A stretch of DNA of 40,558 bases, from positions 1-40,558 of the forward strand of contig JAJFGA010000034.1 in assembly GCA_021776375.1 (NCBI GenBank), written 5' to 3'. Made by a program: the position numbers and the translations under genes. The notes below the pieces were generated by a model. It was not told where the DNA came from, did no database searches, and was given only the letters and a program-made list of their open reading frames with translations. This DNA is from Hyphococcus sp. GTDB taxonomy: Bacteria; Pseudomonadota; Alphaproteobacteria; Caulobacterales; Parvularculaceae. This document shows, piece by piece, positions 15,878 to 24,797 of the stretch (its first letter is position 1; the number at the start of each line of letters is the position of its first letter).

Positions 15878-17173
15878 TCAGCGCAGATCCTTTATGCGCT
15901 GCGCCTTGCCGGACGATCGATCAACGCCGCCTGGCGCAACTATGTCTATCGCCGTTGAGATGCCAATCATTGTCTTGATGTGATGCTTCAAGCTATTGCG
16001 CGCCTCCTTTAGAGCTTCGTTGCTCACGCCGTCGCGATGTTCAACAATGACCTTAATCTGATCCATCCGGTCCGGGCGCGTCACCTCAAGAACGTAATGC
16101 GGCGATAGCGTGCTTACTTTTAGGATCTGCTCTTCAAACTGCGTCGGAAACACATTGACGCCGCGAATGATAAGCATGTCATCGCAACGCGTGGAAATCT
16201 TTTCCATACGGCGCATGGTTCTGGCTGTGCCGGGGAGCAGCCGCGTCAAATCACGTGTGCGATAACGGATGATTGGCATCGCCTCTTTGGTCAGCGACGT
16301 AATCACCAATTCACCTAACTCACCTTCAGGCAACACCCTTCCCGTCTCCGGATCGATAACCTCCGGATAGAAATGATCCTCCCAAATCGTAAGCCCATCT
16401 TTGGTTTCCACGCACTCATTGGCTACGCCTGGTCCTATCACCTCTGAAAGCCCGTAAATGTCCACAGCTTCAATCGCAAACGCTTCTTCAATTTCCTTGC
16501 GCATGGCCTCAGTCCATGGCTCGGCGCCGAATATGCCAATTTTTAACGGCGACCTGCGCGGGTCTATCCCCTGACGCTTAAATTCATCCAAAATCGCCAG
16601 CATATAACTTGGCGTCACCATGATGATTTCCGGCTTGAAGTCTTCAATAAGCTGGACCTGCTTTTCGGTTTGTCCGCCAGACATGGGGATAACGGTGCAC
16701 CCAAGATGTTCGGCGCCATAATGTGCGCCGAGCCCGCCGGTAAATAATCCATAGCCGTAAGCGACATGCACCTTCATGCCGGGCCTGCCGCCAGCTGCAC
16801 GGATTGATCGCGCGACGACGGACGACCAAGTCTCAATATCTTTTTTTGTGTAGCCGACAACGGTTTGCTTGCCTGTCGTGCCTGACGACGCATGAATGCG
16901 CTGCACTTGATCCATCGGCACGCAAAAGAAATTAAACGGATAGGCCCTGCGCAAATCATCTTTCACCGTAAAAGGGAAATTTGCCAGGTCACTCAGTGAT
17001 CTTAAATCATCCGGGCGGACGTTGGCTGCATGAAACGCCTCTTTGTAATGTGTAGACTTTTCGTAAACATGACGCAAAGACCACTTTAATCTATCAAGTT
17101 GCAACGCCGTCAGGTCTTTTCTGGAGAGTTTTTCGCCCTCGTCCAATAAAGGCTCATAACCATTGGCTTGCAT
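15878..17173 (-). CDS. paaK: Phenylacetate-CoA ligase
   Basis: This 431-residue adenylate-forming enzyme activates phenylacetate to phenylacetyl-CoA. Seen: FPFTVKDDLRRAYPF, the ATP-binding loop HASSGTTGKQTVVGYT (94-109), GYGLFTGGLGAHYGAE, VDIYGLSEVIGPGVA, TSLTKEAMPIIRYRTRDLT, and the C-terminal subdomain with IRGVNVFPTQFEEQIL. All are diagnostic for PaaK and its close benzoate-type relatives. Length is normal. It is 65 bases downstream of an aldehyde dehydrogenase gene on the same strand. No other paa genes (epoxidase, hydratases) are in the window, so the CoA ester must be used by enzymes elsewhere. A related aryl acid as substrate cannot be excluded. Confidence 0.93.
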   Translation of the reverse strand: MQANGYEPLLDEGEKLSRKDLTALQLDRLKWSLRHVYEKSTHYKEAFHAANVRPDDLRSLSDLANFPFTVKDDLRRAYPFNFFCVPMDQVQRIHASSGTTGKQTVVGYTKKDIETWSSVVARSIRAAGGRPGMKVHVAYGYGLFTGGLGAHYGAEHLGCTVIPMSGGQTEKQVQLIEDFKPEIIMVTPSYMLAILDEFKRQGIDPRRSPLKIGIFGAEPWTEAMRKEIEEAFAIEAVDIYGLSEVIGPGVANECVETKDGLTIWEDHFYPEVIDPETGRVLPEGELGELVITSLTKEAMPIIRYRTRDLTRLLPGTARTMRRMEKISTRCDDMLIIRGVNVFPTQFEEQILKVSTLSPHYVLEVTRPDRMDQIKVIVEHRDGVSNEALKEARNSLKHHIKTMIGISTAIDIVAPGGVDRSSGKAQRIKDLR

Positions 17174-17238
17174 GATAAACCCTCTGTCAAATGAAATTCG
17201 TTGACCTTCGTATAATTTTTTTAGTCCGTATAGTAATG

Positions 17239-18645
17239 TTAGGATTTTGCGACATTGATGAGTTGAACTTGGGTATATTCTTCAAGCCCTTCGATGGACT
17301 GCTCCACACCTATGCCAGACTGCTTGAACCCAGCCATTGGCAGGTGCGGCCCAATATTGACGTGCTGGTTAACCCATACAGTTCCGCTTTCTATACGATC
17401 TGCAATTTGCGTCGCTTTTTCCACATCACGTGAAAATACCGATCCCCCAAGGCCGTATTCGGAGCTATTGGCGCGCGCAATAACATCATCGACATCTGAA
17501 AAGCGGATAAGCGGCAATATCGGGCCAAACTGTTCCTGATCGACAATCTCATCCCCGTCATTTACATCACGTACAATCGTCGGACGCACGAAAAACCCAT
17601 CTCGATCTTCTACAACGCCGCCCGCCGCGATCGTGCCGGCGCTACGGGCGCTATCAAGAAAGTTTTGGATTTTCGCGTATTGCGGCGCATTCTGGATCGG
17701 TCCAATTTGCACGCCCTGTTGCAATCCATCGTCAACGACAGCAGCATCGGCAAGCTTGCTCAATTCTGCGCACATTTCGTCATAGATCGCTTCATGCACA
17801 TAAGCGCGTTTGACGGCGAGACAGACCTGGCCGCAATTTAAAAATGCCGCGTCAAATATTTTCTTCGCCGTGTCGGGCACATCGACATCATCCATAACTA
17901 TGCTTGCGTCATTACCGCCAAGTTCCAAGGTCAGGCGTTTTAGCGTATTGGCCGCACTTTCCATGATACGCCTTCCGGTCGCGGTCGATCCGGTAAAGCC
18001 AATCTTCGCAATATCTGGATGGCTGGTTAGAAACGGTCCAAGCTCATTTTCATCAGCAAGAATATTTACAACGCCGGCCGGAAAAATATCTTTGCAAAAC
18101 TCACCAAAAGCCAATGTCGTGACCGGTGTTGTCGGCGCCGGTTTTAAAACCAACGTATTGCCGGCGATCAAGGCCGGTGCAATCTTCCAGCAAGCCACAA
18201 GAATGGGGAAATTCCACGGCAAGATCCCCGCAACAACGCCAAGGGGTTTGCGGCGTAGCTCAATATAGAAATCGTCATCATCCTGAATAATTCTATTCTC
18301 TGGGGCCAGCGTTGCAAAATGGCGCAAATAACCCTCCGTCCAGGCCATTTCGCCCATTGCCTCAGGCAATGGCTTTCCCTGCTCGCGCGTCAATAGGCGC
18401 GCCAGCTTGTCGGCGTTCTCGGCAACAGCATCAGCAAGCTTTGAAAGCAAGGCCTGGCGCTCGGCAATCGGCTTAGCGGACCATGCCGGAAACGCTTTCT
18501 TGGCCGCAGCGATCGCTGCGACGGCTTCTTTCTCAGATGCCTTGGCAACCGAAGTGAAAGGCTTTTCCGTCGCCGGGTTTATCACCTCAATGACGCCAGT
18601 ACCGTCAACCAATTCGCCATCAATCAGCAACTTATAATCGACCAT
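17239..18645 (-). CDS. NAD(P)-dependent aldehyde dehydrogenase
   Basis: This 468-residue protein of the ALDH superfamily has GILPWNFP (140-147) and the NAPNT-like KPAPTTP with Lys168 for cofactor binding. It also has GFTGSTATGRR, the general base Glu241 in LELGGND, and the catalytic Cys275 in FLNCGQVCLAVKR, followed by EQFGPILPLIRF. The start at 18645 has AAGGAGAG directly upstream; an in-frame ATG 42 bases earlier is unlikely. It oxidises an aldehyde to an acid. Its position before paaK suggests that the acid, possibly phenylacetate from phenylacetaldehyde, is the ligase substrate; that link is inference from position. Confidence 0.93.
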   Translation of the reverse strand: MVDYKLLIDGELVDGTGVIEVINPATEKPFTSVAKASEKEAVAAIAAAKKAFPAWSAKPIAERQALLSKLADAVAENADKLARLLTREQGKPLPEAMGEMAWTEGYLRHFATLAPENRIIQDDDDFYIELRRKPLGVVAGILPWNFPILVACWKIAPALIAGNTLVLKPAPTTPVTTLAFGEFCKDIFPAGVVNILADENELGPFLTSHPDIAKIGFTGSTATGRRIMESAANTLKRLTLELGGNDASIVMDDVDVPDTAKKIFDAAFLNCGQVCLAVKRAYVHEAIYDEMCAELSKLADAAVVDDGLQQGVQIGPIQNAPQYAKIQNFLDSARSAGTIAAGGVVEDRDGFFVRPTIVRDVNDGDEIVDQEQFGPILPLIRFSDVDDVIARANSSEYGLGGSVFSRDVEKATQIADRIESGTVWVNQHVNIGPHLPMAGFKQSGIGVEQSIEGLEEYTQVQLINVAKS

Positions 18646-19364
18646 CTCAACTCTCCTTGCGTGGCATGCGCTATCCGGTTTTGCCATGTAATCAGATTAA
18701 GCCTGCCGCCACCCTATCACGCATCATGTATTTTTGTCTGTCTCCAGTAACAGCCATGAGAAATTCGTCCCCATAATCTAACCATAGCAGGATTTTGTAT
18801 TGGGCACGCCGGCTGAACTCATCAATCACGGTAAGCATTCGGAACTGGCGCCGAGGATTAAGGTGCACACGAACTCTCCGAAAATTAGCGAGCTAACAAA
18901 CCGAAACGCCTCCGGCGCTGCCGATCTAGTTTCGTTATCAAAAATTTCCAATCTCTTTTTCAATGGCTTCCCAGGCACTGCATCACGTATTTTTGATCAA
19001 ATACCGCAGGCTACCGAGTAGAGCGCAAGAAAAATCAATCGGATGGCTTATCGATCTTTCCTGCAACATCGCTATTTACAGCTGCTCCCGTATACAATGG
19101 CGCCGACGGAGCCAGAGCCTGGCGCAGACCCCAGAGCATCTGAATTGGGTTGCCTGTTTGGGGTCATTAAGGCGTATGGAACTCACATTCCTTACTTGGC
19201 TCACTAGCTTTTTATAGCGCGCCAATGGCGCGCCGTATTTGTGGAGGCATCCCCGCCCTCGCTCTGGTCTCGCAAGCGGATTATCATTATCAATGAGTCT
19301 GTTGTCTTTGTCGGCTTCGTCCCCCTTGGAATTTTCCAGGCACAGTGTTTAAAGGCTTGAACTT
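18646..19364. other. Intergenic region of about 720 bases upstream of sorA
   Basis: I find no gene I can support. Two short open frames on the plus strand (18800-19021 and 18963-19217) have no family resemblance, no ribosome site and odd composition. A small hairpin, GCGCGCC (19217-19223) with GGCGCGC (19227-19233), lies about 130 bases before sorA. Promoters for the aldehyde dehydrogenase (minus) and sorAB (plus) must both lie here. The stretch could also hold decayed coding sequence. Confidence 0.5.
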
Positions 19365-20603
19365 ATGACGGGAATGAAAACCTCTAGGCGTGCGCTGTTG
19401 AAAACCGCCAGCGGCGTCAGTTTTGCGGCCGCACTCGGAGCGCCCATTCCGTTTGTCCGGTTTCTGGCGCCCGGACTGACGCCCGTGGCGCTGGCGCAAG
19501 CGATTAACGCGTCCGCCTTGAATAAGGATGGCCTGACCGTCTTGAACGACCGCCCAATCAACATGGAAACGCCGCCGCACCTGCTTGACGACAATATTAC
19601 TCCCGCTACGCGTTTGTTCGTTCGCAATAACGGTCTTCCACCTGCTGAAGAAGCGGTCTCAGTCGAGGACTGGCGGTTGGTCATTGACGGTGAAGTGGAA
19701 ACCCCACTCGATCTAACGATAGCCGATCTCAAGGCGCGCTTTGAGACCGTTACCTTCCAATTGCAGCTGGAATGCGGCGGGAACGGCCGTAAATTTTTCA
19801 AGCTAGGCGCCTCGGGCAATCAGTGGACCTTTGGCGCGGTCGGATGCCCGCAATGGACCGGCGTGCGCCTCAACGATGTTCTGAATGCAGCGGGCGTAAA
19901 ACCGAGCGCGATTTACACAGCACATTATGGCGCCGACACACATCTTTCAGGCGACCCGGAAAAGCGCCCCTTATCGCGGGGCGTTCCCGTCGCAAAAGCA
20001 ATGGACCCGCATAATCTGATCGCCTGGGCTATTAACGATGAGCCGATGCCCGCGCTAAACGGGCATCCCTTGCGCCTTATCATTCCCGGCTGGCCCGGGT
20101 CATGTTCGCAGAAATGGCTTACACGGATTAGTCTCCTCGATCAGGTACATGACGGCGCCAAAATGACAGGAAAATCCTACCGCGTGCCGGCCTATCCGGT
20201 CGCGCCCGGCACATCTGTTCCTGATGAGGATATGGAAATCATCCACTCCATGCCGGTAAAATCGTTGATCACCCATCCGCAAACCGGCGTTAAAGTTCGC
20301 CCTGGCGATGCTTTTGAAGTACGCGGACATGCCTGGGCGGGCGATCTTGATGTTGCGGCGGTTGATGTTTCGATTGATTTCGGCGCCACATGGCTCCCTG
20401 CTGATCTCGCTCCTCCTGCCAATAAATTTGCCTGGCAGCATTGGCGTATTGGCGTCACCTTGCCAGAAGCCGGATATTTCGAAGTTTGGGCGCGCGCGCG
20501 CGACAGCCAGGGCCGGAGCCAGCCAGCGACAACGCCGGGATGGAATCCAAAAGGATATTTGAACAATATGCAGCACCGCGTCGCCGTGTTCGCGGTGCTA
20601 TGA
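19365..20603 (+). CDS. sorA: Sulfite dehydrogenase, molybdenum subunit (SorA/SoxC type)
   Basis: This 412-residue protein has a twin-arginine signal (TSRRALLKTASG, residues 6-17; likely cleavage near ALAQA at about 46), so it is exported folded. The sulfite-oxidase molybdopterin domain shows FQLQLECGGNGR with Cys137 as the molybdenum ligand. It continues with ADTHLSGDPEKRPLSRGVP, split as ADTHLSGDPEK and RPLSRGVP, and HPLRLIIPGWPGSCSQKWL. The C-terminal dimerisation domain starts at about 280 (KSLITHPQTG, EVRGHAWAGD). It oxidises sulfite to sulfate in the periplasm and passes electrons to the cytochrome encoded next, whose start overlaps the stop of this gene. SoxC is a close relative, but no other sox genes are present, which favours SorA. 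Confidence 0.92.
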   Translation: MTGMKTSRRALLKTASGVSFAAALGAPIPFVRFLAPGLTPVALAQAINASALNKDGLTVLNDRPINMETPPHLLDDNITPATRLFVRNNGLPPAEEAVSVEDWRLVIDGEVETPLDLTIADLKARFETVTFQLQLECGGNGRKFFKLGASGNQWTFGAVGCPQWTGVRLNDVLNAAGVKPSAIYTAHYGADTHLSGDPEKRPLSRGVPVAKAMDPHNLIAWAINDEPMPALNGHPLRLIIPGWPGSCSQKWLTRISLLDQVHDGAKMTGKSYRVPAYPVAPGTSVPDEDMEIIHSMPVKSLITHPQTGVKVRPGDAFEVRGHAWAGDLDVAAVDVSIDFGATWLPADLAPPANKFAWQHWRIGVTLPEAGYFEVWARARDSQGRSQPATTPGWNPKGYLNNMQHRVAVFAVL

Positions 20604-21094
20604 TGCGATCTGCGCCCGGCGTTTCCTTGTTATTTTTCGCATCTGCAATCGCATTTGCCGGTTGGGGCGTGGTTGAGAGAAACTTCGTCCGCGAAAATAG
20701 TTTCGCGGCGTCATCAGAGAAAGACGCGGCGACAACACCGAACACGCGCGCCGAACGGATTGCAGAATTTGCACAAAACTGGCGCCCCGAGCCGCAATTC
20801 GACTTTGCTTTTAATGCGCTTGATCCATCATTTGAAATTACCGCCAGCACAGAGAGCGCCTTCAACCCGTCCGACGACTATTGGGGGCTTCCTCGCGACG
20901 CCGGTTATGAACTCGTCAGCGCTTATTGCAGCGCCTGTCATAGCCTCAATATTGTCATGCAACAAAAAGCAACGGCGGAACGCTGGGATGAAATTCTTGA
21001 CTGGATGGTGGAAACCCAGGGCATGGCGCGCCTGAAGCCGGAAGACAGAAGGTTAGTGCACGATTATCTAAGCGCTCATTTCTCAAGCAAATAA
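20600..21094 (+). CDS. sorB: Sulfite dehydrogenase cytochrome c subunit (SorB type)
   Basis: This 164-residue monohaem cytochrome c has a hydrophobic N-terminal segment (PGVSLLFFASAIAFAGWGVV) that would act as signal or anchor. The haem motif is CSACH at 110-114; Met142 in ETQGMARL is a plausible sixth ligand. The start at 20600 overlaps the sorA stop (ATGA), the usual sorAB arrangement, and the protein before it would otherwise run through sorA sequence. It takes electrons from SorA and gives them to the respiratory chain. The spacer between the signal and the haem domain (about 30-90) is long and rich in Ala, Thr and Asn. Confidence 0.9.
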   Translation: MMRSAPGVSLLFFASAIAFAGWGVVERNFVRENSFAASSEKDAATTPNTRAERIAEFAQNWRPEPQFDFAFNALDPSFEITASTESAFNPSDDYWGLPRDAGYELVSAYCSACHSLNIVMQQKATAERWDEILDWMVETQGMARLKPEDRRLVHDYLSAHFSSK

Positions 21095-21117
21095 ATAGCC
21101 CCTCACCCTTCCGCTAT

Positions 21118-22938
21118 TTATTCCCCAATCACCTCAATCAGCGCCCGCTCCGCATCCGTTTGCGCGCCCCACAGCGTGTTGAATATCCATGGCCCCTTTG
21201 GGCTGACGCCATCATTGGACCAGTGCTGATAGTTTGAAAGCACAACCCCATCCGGGAACGCCGCGCGCATTTGCTCCGCCTGCAGACGGATTAACGCGGC
21301 GTGGCGCGGGCCGCGCTGCCAGTCTTGATAAAAAGCGAGCGCCGCCGCGTTTTTCGCAAGCTCGCGATCAAGCGTGTCATGGCTGGAGCCTTCATATTGG
21401 CCGAGATAGCGCACGCCATATTGCACCGCGATTTGGCGATGGCGTTTTGACTGCGCGACGACCCAGGCAACGTTCTGCCGGCGCGGGCGCGGATCGATCA
21501 TAAAGTCGGTGAGATACTGCGCCAGCGCCGCCGGATCAACCTCAAACCGGCGAAGCCATTCCGCCCGCCAGGCCGCCTCGCCTTTTACGGACGATCCGAA
21601 CAGGTTGCCGCCGGCGTCATGGAAGGCGCCGCGATAATAGCCCGTTGTCGCCACGCCATAGCGCGCCATCGCTTGCTTGTTCTTTCCTCCTCCATAGTCT
21701 TTGACACCCTCGAGCGGCCCAACGACTTGTTGGTCCCAAGCGGTCTGGGCGCCGATCACCATCGTCCAGGGTTGATCACCGCGCCCCGCCGCTTCAAGCG
21801 CCTTGGCGAAGGCCTCCGCCAGCTGGGCTGAAAAATATCCGTAAGCCCCACGGCTGGGATTGCCGGGATAGGACTTGCCAGTCTTCTCGGCGAGCGCGCC
21901 GGTCAGCGACCAGTACCACTCGGTCGCATAGCCGAAGGGCCCGCCCCAGTTCCAGGTCTCGTTCGCCAACTCCAGATAGAAAGGTCGGTCAACCGGATAG
22001 CCCGTCGCCTCCATCGCCGCCACAATCCGCGCCGCGTAAGCATCCCATTCGGGCGAGGCGGCGACGGCGTCGAACTGCGTTGCGATCAGCGCGTAGCGCT
22101 TTTGTTGATTGGGCCGTCCGGGCATCGCCGCGAGGCGCGCATTCAGCCCCTCTGGCGCGGCCAGTCGCGATGGCGCGTTGATCCATAATGCGACACCCGC
22201 TTCCTCAGCCAGTTTAAACTGCGCTTCCAGCGGGACGATGGCGCCGCCCCAGAACTGCGCGCCCATATCGGCGATCTGATCCGTTCGGGTCGCGCCGCCA
22301 GCGTTCCAGTCCATAGTGCGCACAATGTCATAGCGCGCGATATTGCGGACAAAGTCAGGGTTGAAAATTTTTCCGGCTTTCAGCGCCGCTTCGTGTTCGG
22401 CGCGATAGATGCGGATGTTGCGGATGCCTCCCGGGCCGATCTTGCGGATCACCGCGCTCGCCCAGCTCTTGCGCCGGCCGTCATAGGTCTCGCGGATGCG
22501 GTTCGGCCCCTCGCGAGCCTCCCATCCCTCACCGCCGGCGAGCCCCGTGCCAATACGGCCGTCACCCTCCCAATCAATAATGTAATCGCCCTTGTAAAAA
22601 CCCGGATCATACCGCGCCCCGGCGCGGATCAACCCGATGTTCAAATCCGACTTGCCGGCCGGCAGTTTCAAAAAGGTCTGGGTCTCGCGGTCGAACACAT
22701 CCGCCGGCCAATCCTTATCGGCGACATTGACCGCCAGCACATTGATCAGCGGATCTTCACCGCCCCAATACGCCATGAAGCCGACGCCGGTTTGCCATAG
22801 GGCGCCGGGCGAAGATGTCGTCCGAGGCGCCGGCTGAGGCGATGGGTCAGAAACCGGATCAGGCGCGGGCGTCTGCGCAAATGCTGCACATGTAAAGAAC
22901 ATGGTCAGTACGAACAGCGCGCGGGACGACACTTTCAT
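21118..22938 (-). CDS. Secreted putative glycoside hydrolase, clan GH-A-like
   Basis: This 606-residue protein has a signal peptide (ALFVLTMFFTCAAFAQT, cleavage near AFA-Q at about 21) and then a short Pro/Ser-rich linker. The rest looks like a (beta/alpha)8 barrel: repeated strand-like patches, VALWINAPSRLA, and FYLELANETWNWGGPFGY with Asn326-Glu327. Clan GH-A enzymes carry their acid/base in exactly such an N-E pair at the end of strand 4. Glu516 in RYLGQYEGSSHDT is a candidate nucleophile. I do not recognise the family by name; the enzyme role is inference from these two positions. It ends about 24 bases from sorB on the opposite strand and stands upstream of no partner. Confidence 0.75.
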   Translation of the reverse strand: MKVSSRALFVLTMFFTCAAFAQTPAPDPVSDPSPQPAPRTTSSPGALWQTGVGFMAYWGGEDPLINVLAVNVADKDWPADVFDRETQTFLKLPAGKSDLNIGLIRAGARYDPGFYKGDYIIDWEGDGRIGTGLAGGEGWEAREGPNRIRETYDGRRKSWASAVIRKIGPGGIRNIRIYRAEHEAALKAGKIFNPDFVRNIARYDIVRTMDWNAGGATRTDQIADMGAQFWGGAIVPLEAQFKLAEEAGVALWINAPSRLAAPEGLNARLAAMPGRPNQQKRYALIATQFDAVAASPEWDAYAARIVAAMEATGYPVDRPFYLELANETWNWGGPFGYATEWYWSLTGALAEKTGKSYPGNPSRGAYGYFSAQLAEAFAKALEAAGRGDQPWTMVIGAQTAWDQQVVGPLEGVKDYGGGKNKQAMARYGVATTGYYRGAFHDAGGNLFGSSVKGEAAWRAEWLRRFEVDPAALAQYLTDFMIDPRPRRQNVAWVVAQSKRHRQIAVQYGVRYLGQYEGSSHDTLDRELAKNAAALAFYQDWQRGPRHAALIRLQAEQMRAAFPDGVVLSNYQHWSNDGVSPKGPWIFNTLWGAQTDAERALIEVIGE

Positions 22939-22962
22939 TGTTCACTCCACCAGTGGCGTAAT

Positions 22963-23814
22963 CTAATACCTATAAGTTCTGCCCAGTCTTTGCAGGAAGA
23001 GCGGCGTTCGCGACGCTTCCATATCGATTGCCCAGTTCAAGGTTTCTCCAAGCGTCGCCAGCGCCGACTGCTCTTCAATAGTGTACCCTTTACATTCTAT
23101 CCGCACCCATAACCGGGCAGACGTCGAACGGGCTGGCACGCCAGCTTCAATATACAACGCGTTGCCTTCGCGGCGGATCATGCCGCCGGCGGAACGAAAT
23201 AAATTCCAGGTTTCATCTGTATCATCATTGTGCAATCGCCCGCGAATGGCGCCTGTACGGATTAATGTGTCAATATCGGATGGAAACCCGTTGGGAAAAT
23301 TGATCCGAAGATAAACATCATATTTTGCCGCACCATCATCGTTCTGGACCTGATAGAGTGTCGCTTCGCCAGGTGTGTAGGCAGCGTTGATAATCCGCGC
23401 GCCAAACGAAGCTTCTTGCGTGCCCGCCGGTTGCAATCCAGGCAAATTACCGCCGAAGGCTTCAATGCCGCCGGCGAGATCGCCGGGCGTTGCAGTCATG
23501 ATAACGGCGAGCAATCCAAAGCCTTGCGCAAAGGCGCCTTGGCGTGTGATCGGCTGGAAGTAAAAGATCGAGATAGCGCCCACCGCCGTCATGCCAAGAA
23601 CAACCATCCATAACGGGATGTCAGCAAAACCAAGCAGGCCGCCAACCTGAGCGATCCATTGGTTGATGGTGAACAGCGCGGAAGCCTCGCCCTGCTGCTG
23701 ATAATCGGTAACCAGCGCCGCAACGATGCCGGCCGCGCCCGCAAGCCCAAGCCCGAGTATATCGCTGACGCCGAATTCTCCCGGCGCCTTAAAACCGCGT
23801 TTAACCCCGTACAT
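22963..23814 (-). CDS. Membrane protein of unknown function
   Basis: This 283-residue protein is not recognised. It has three probable membrane segments in the first 120 residues: DILGLGLAGAAGIVAALVTD (18-37), IPLWMVVLGMTAVGAISIFY (66-85) and AQGFGLLAVIMTATPG (96-111). A soluble part of about 170 residues follows, rich in beta-prone stretches (KYDVYLRINFPNGFPSD, ALYIEAGVPARSTSARLWVR), perhaps an immunoglobulin-like fold outside the membrane. GGGAG-type ribosome-site bases (TTGGGAGATTCAAC) precede the ATG. It is followed after 24 bases by the glycosidase-like gene on the same strand, so the two may be co-transcribed. Confidence 0.75.
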   Translation of the reverse strand: MYGVKRGFKAPGEFGVSDILGLGLAGAAGIVAALVTDYQQQGEASALFTINQWIAQVGGLLGFADIPLWMVVLGMTAVGAISIFYFQPITRQGAFAQGFGLLAVIMTATPGDLAGGIEAFGGNLPGLQPAGTQEASFGARIINAAYTPGEATLYQVQNDDGAAKYDVYLRINFPNGFPSDIDTLIRTGAIRGRLHNDDTDETWNLFRSAGGMIRREGNALYIEAGVPARSTSARLWVRIECKGYTIEEQSALATLGETLNWAIDMEASRTPLFLQRLGRTYRY

Positions 23815-23893
23815 GTTGAATCTCCCAAGAATTACCCCGGCACTAGTTAATCACAAAGCCGGTGTAGAATTAAGACACAGTTGCGTGCCTGCC

Positions 23894-24631
23894 TCAAAAA
23901 TCCTGCTGTTTTGGCCTCACGCCGCCAAAATCGACGTCAAAAAGATGCTCCAGACTGGTGCGTGAAAGGCCATGTTTGAGAAAGTCATAGGGCGTGACAT
24001 TGAGCGCCTTGATGAGCGTGCGTTCAATTTGCAGGCCCTCGCCGGCCTCATCCGGAGTAACGTCGATATCGATGAGGTTGATACAGCCAAGGTCTTGCTC
24101 AAACGACGATATTGTCGCCAGCCCGCCGCCGCAGGACCAGCCAAGCGCAATCCGGTTCACCCCTTCATGGGCGACAATCAGCGCAGTGCGCCATTTATCA
24201 TTAAAAACAAGCGCTTCCAGCGCAGCTATAATGCGCGCCTCAGCATCAGCAAACAGCTCCCCATCGGGAAGAAACGCTGCACCCGGCACGCCGGCAGCAT
24301 CAAACGAATAAGCCAGCCGAGCGGCCAGCTCCTCGCGCGAAGAAGCGGTCAGCCACCCGCTTTTCAACTCCTCAAGCCCCTCCCGGACAATCAGCGCAGG
24401 AGGCTTTTCTTGTCCGGAAAGGACCGTCTGCGCGGTCTCAACTGTGCGCGGCAGCCCAGAACAGACGGCAATGTCGAATTCGATATTGTGCAGTGCGTCG
24501 CGAGCCGCCTCAGCTTGGCGGCGCCCCTCCTCAGTCAGCGGCACGCTGCGCGGATCGGTAATGCCCGGCGCGAAATAATCCACATGTCCATGGCGCATCA
24601 GATAAATCCGCCGTCGTCCCGCTCCGTCCAT
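23894..24631 (-). CDS. Histidine phosphatase superfamily protein
   Basis: This 245-residue protein has the phosphoglycerate-mutase-like signature YLMRHGHVDYFAPG, with the RHG motif at about 13-15 and the phosphorylated His in it. It continues with PLTEEGRRQAEAARDAL, the second catalytic Arg region CSGLPRTVETAQ, and LIVAHEGVNRIALGW with the second His. This is a cytoplasmic phosphatase or mutase of the cobC/gpmB type; the substrate cannot be named. It begins divergently from the TPR/VanY gene. Confidence 0.9.
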   Translation of the reverse strand: MDGAGRRRIYLMRHGHVDYFAPGITDPRSVPLTEEGRRQAEAARDALHNIEFDIAVCSGLPRTVETAQTVLSGQEKPPALIVREGLEELKSGWLTASSREELAARLAYSFDAAGVPGAAFLPDGELFADAEARIIAALEALVFNDKWRTALIVAHEGVNRIALGWSCGGGLATISSFEQDLGCINLIDIDVTPDEAGEGLQIERTLIKALNVTPYDFLKHGLSRTSLEHLFDVDFGGVRPKQQDF

Positions 24632-24797
24632 ATTCCCGCCGCCTCAATCCTGCTTCCCGCCGCGTTTAGCCAAAAACCCGGCGCATAGCCAGAAAACCTG
24701 ATAATTTCCGTCCCATAAGGCTCGCTTCGAAAGCATCGCAATGCTAGGCTTAAGGCCGGTATTGGGGTTTTGTTGGCAGAGGGGATGGCCGTTCGCG

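Noticed and set aside
18800-19217. Two short overlapping plus-strand frames before sorA
   Set aside because: No recognisable motif, weak starts and no ribosome site; kept only as a gap description.
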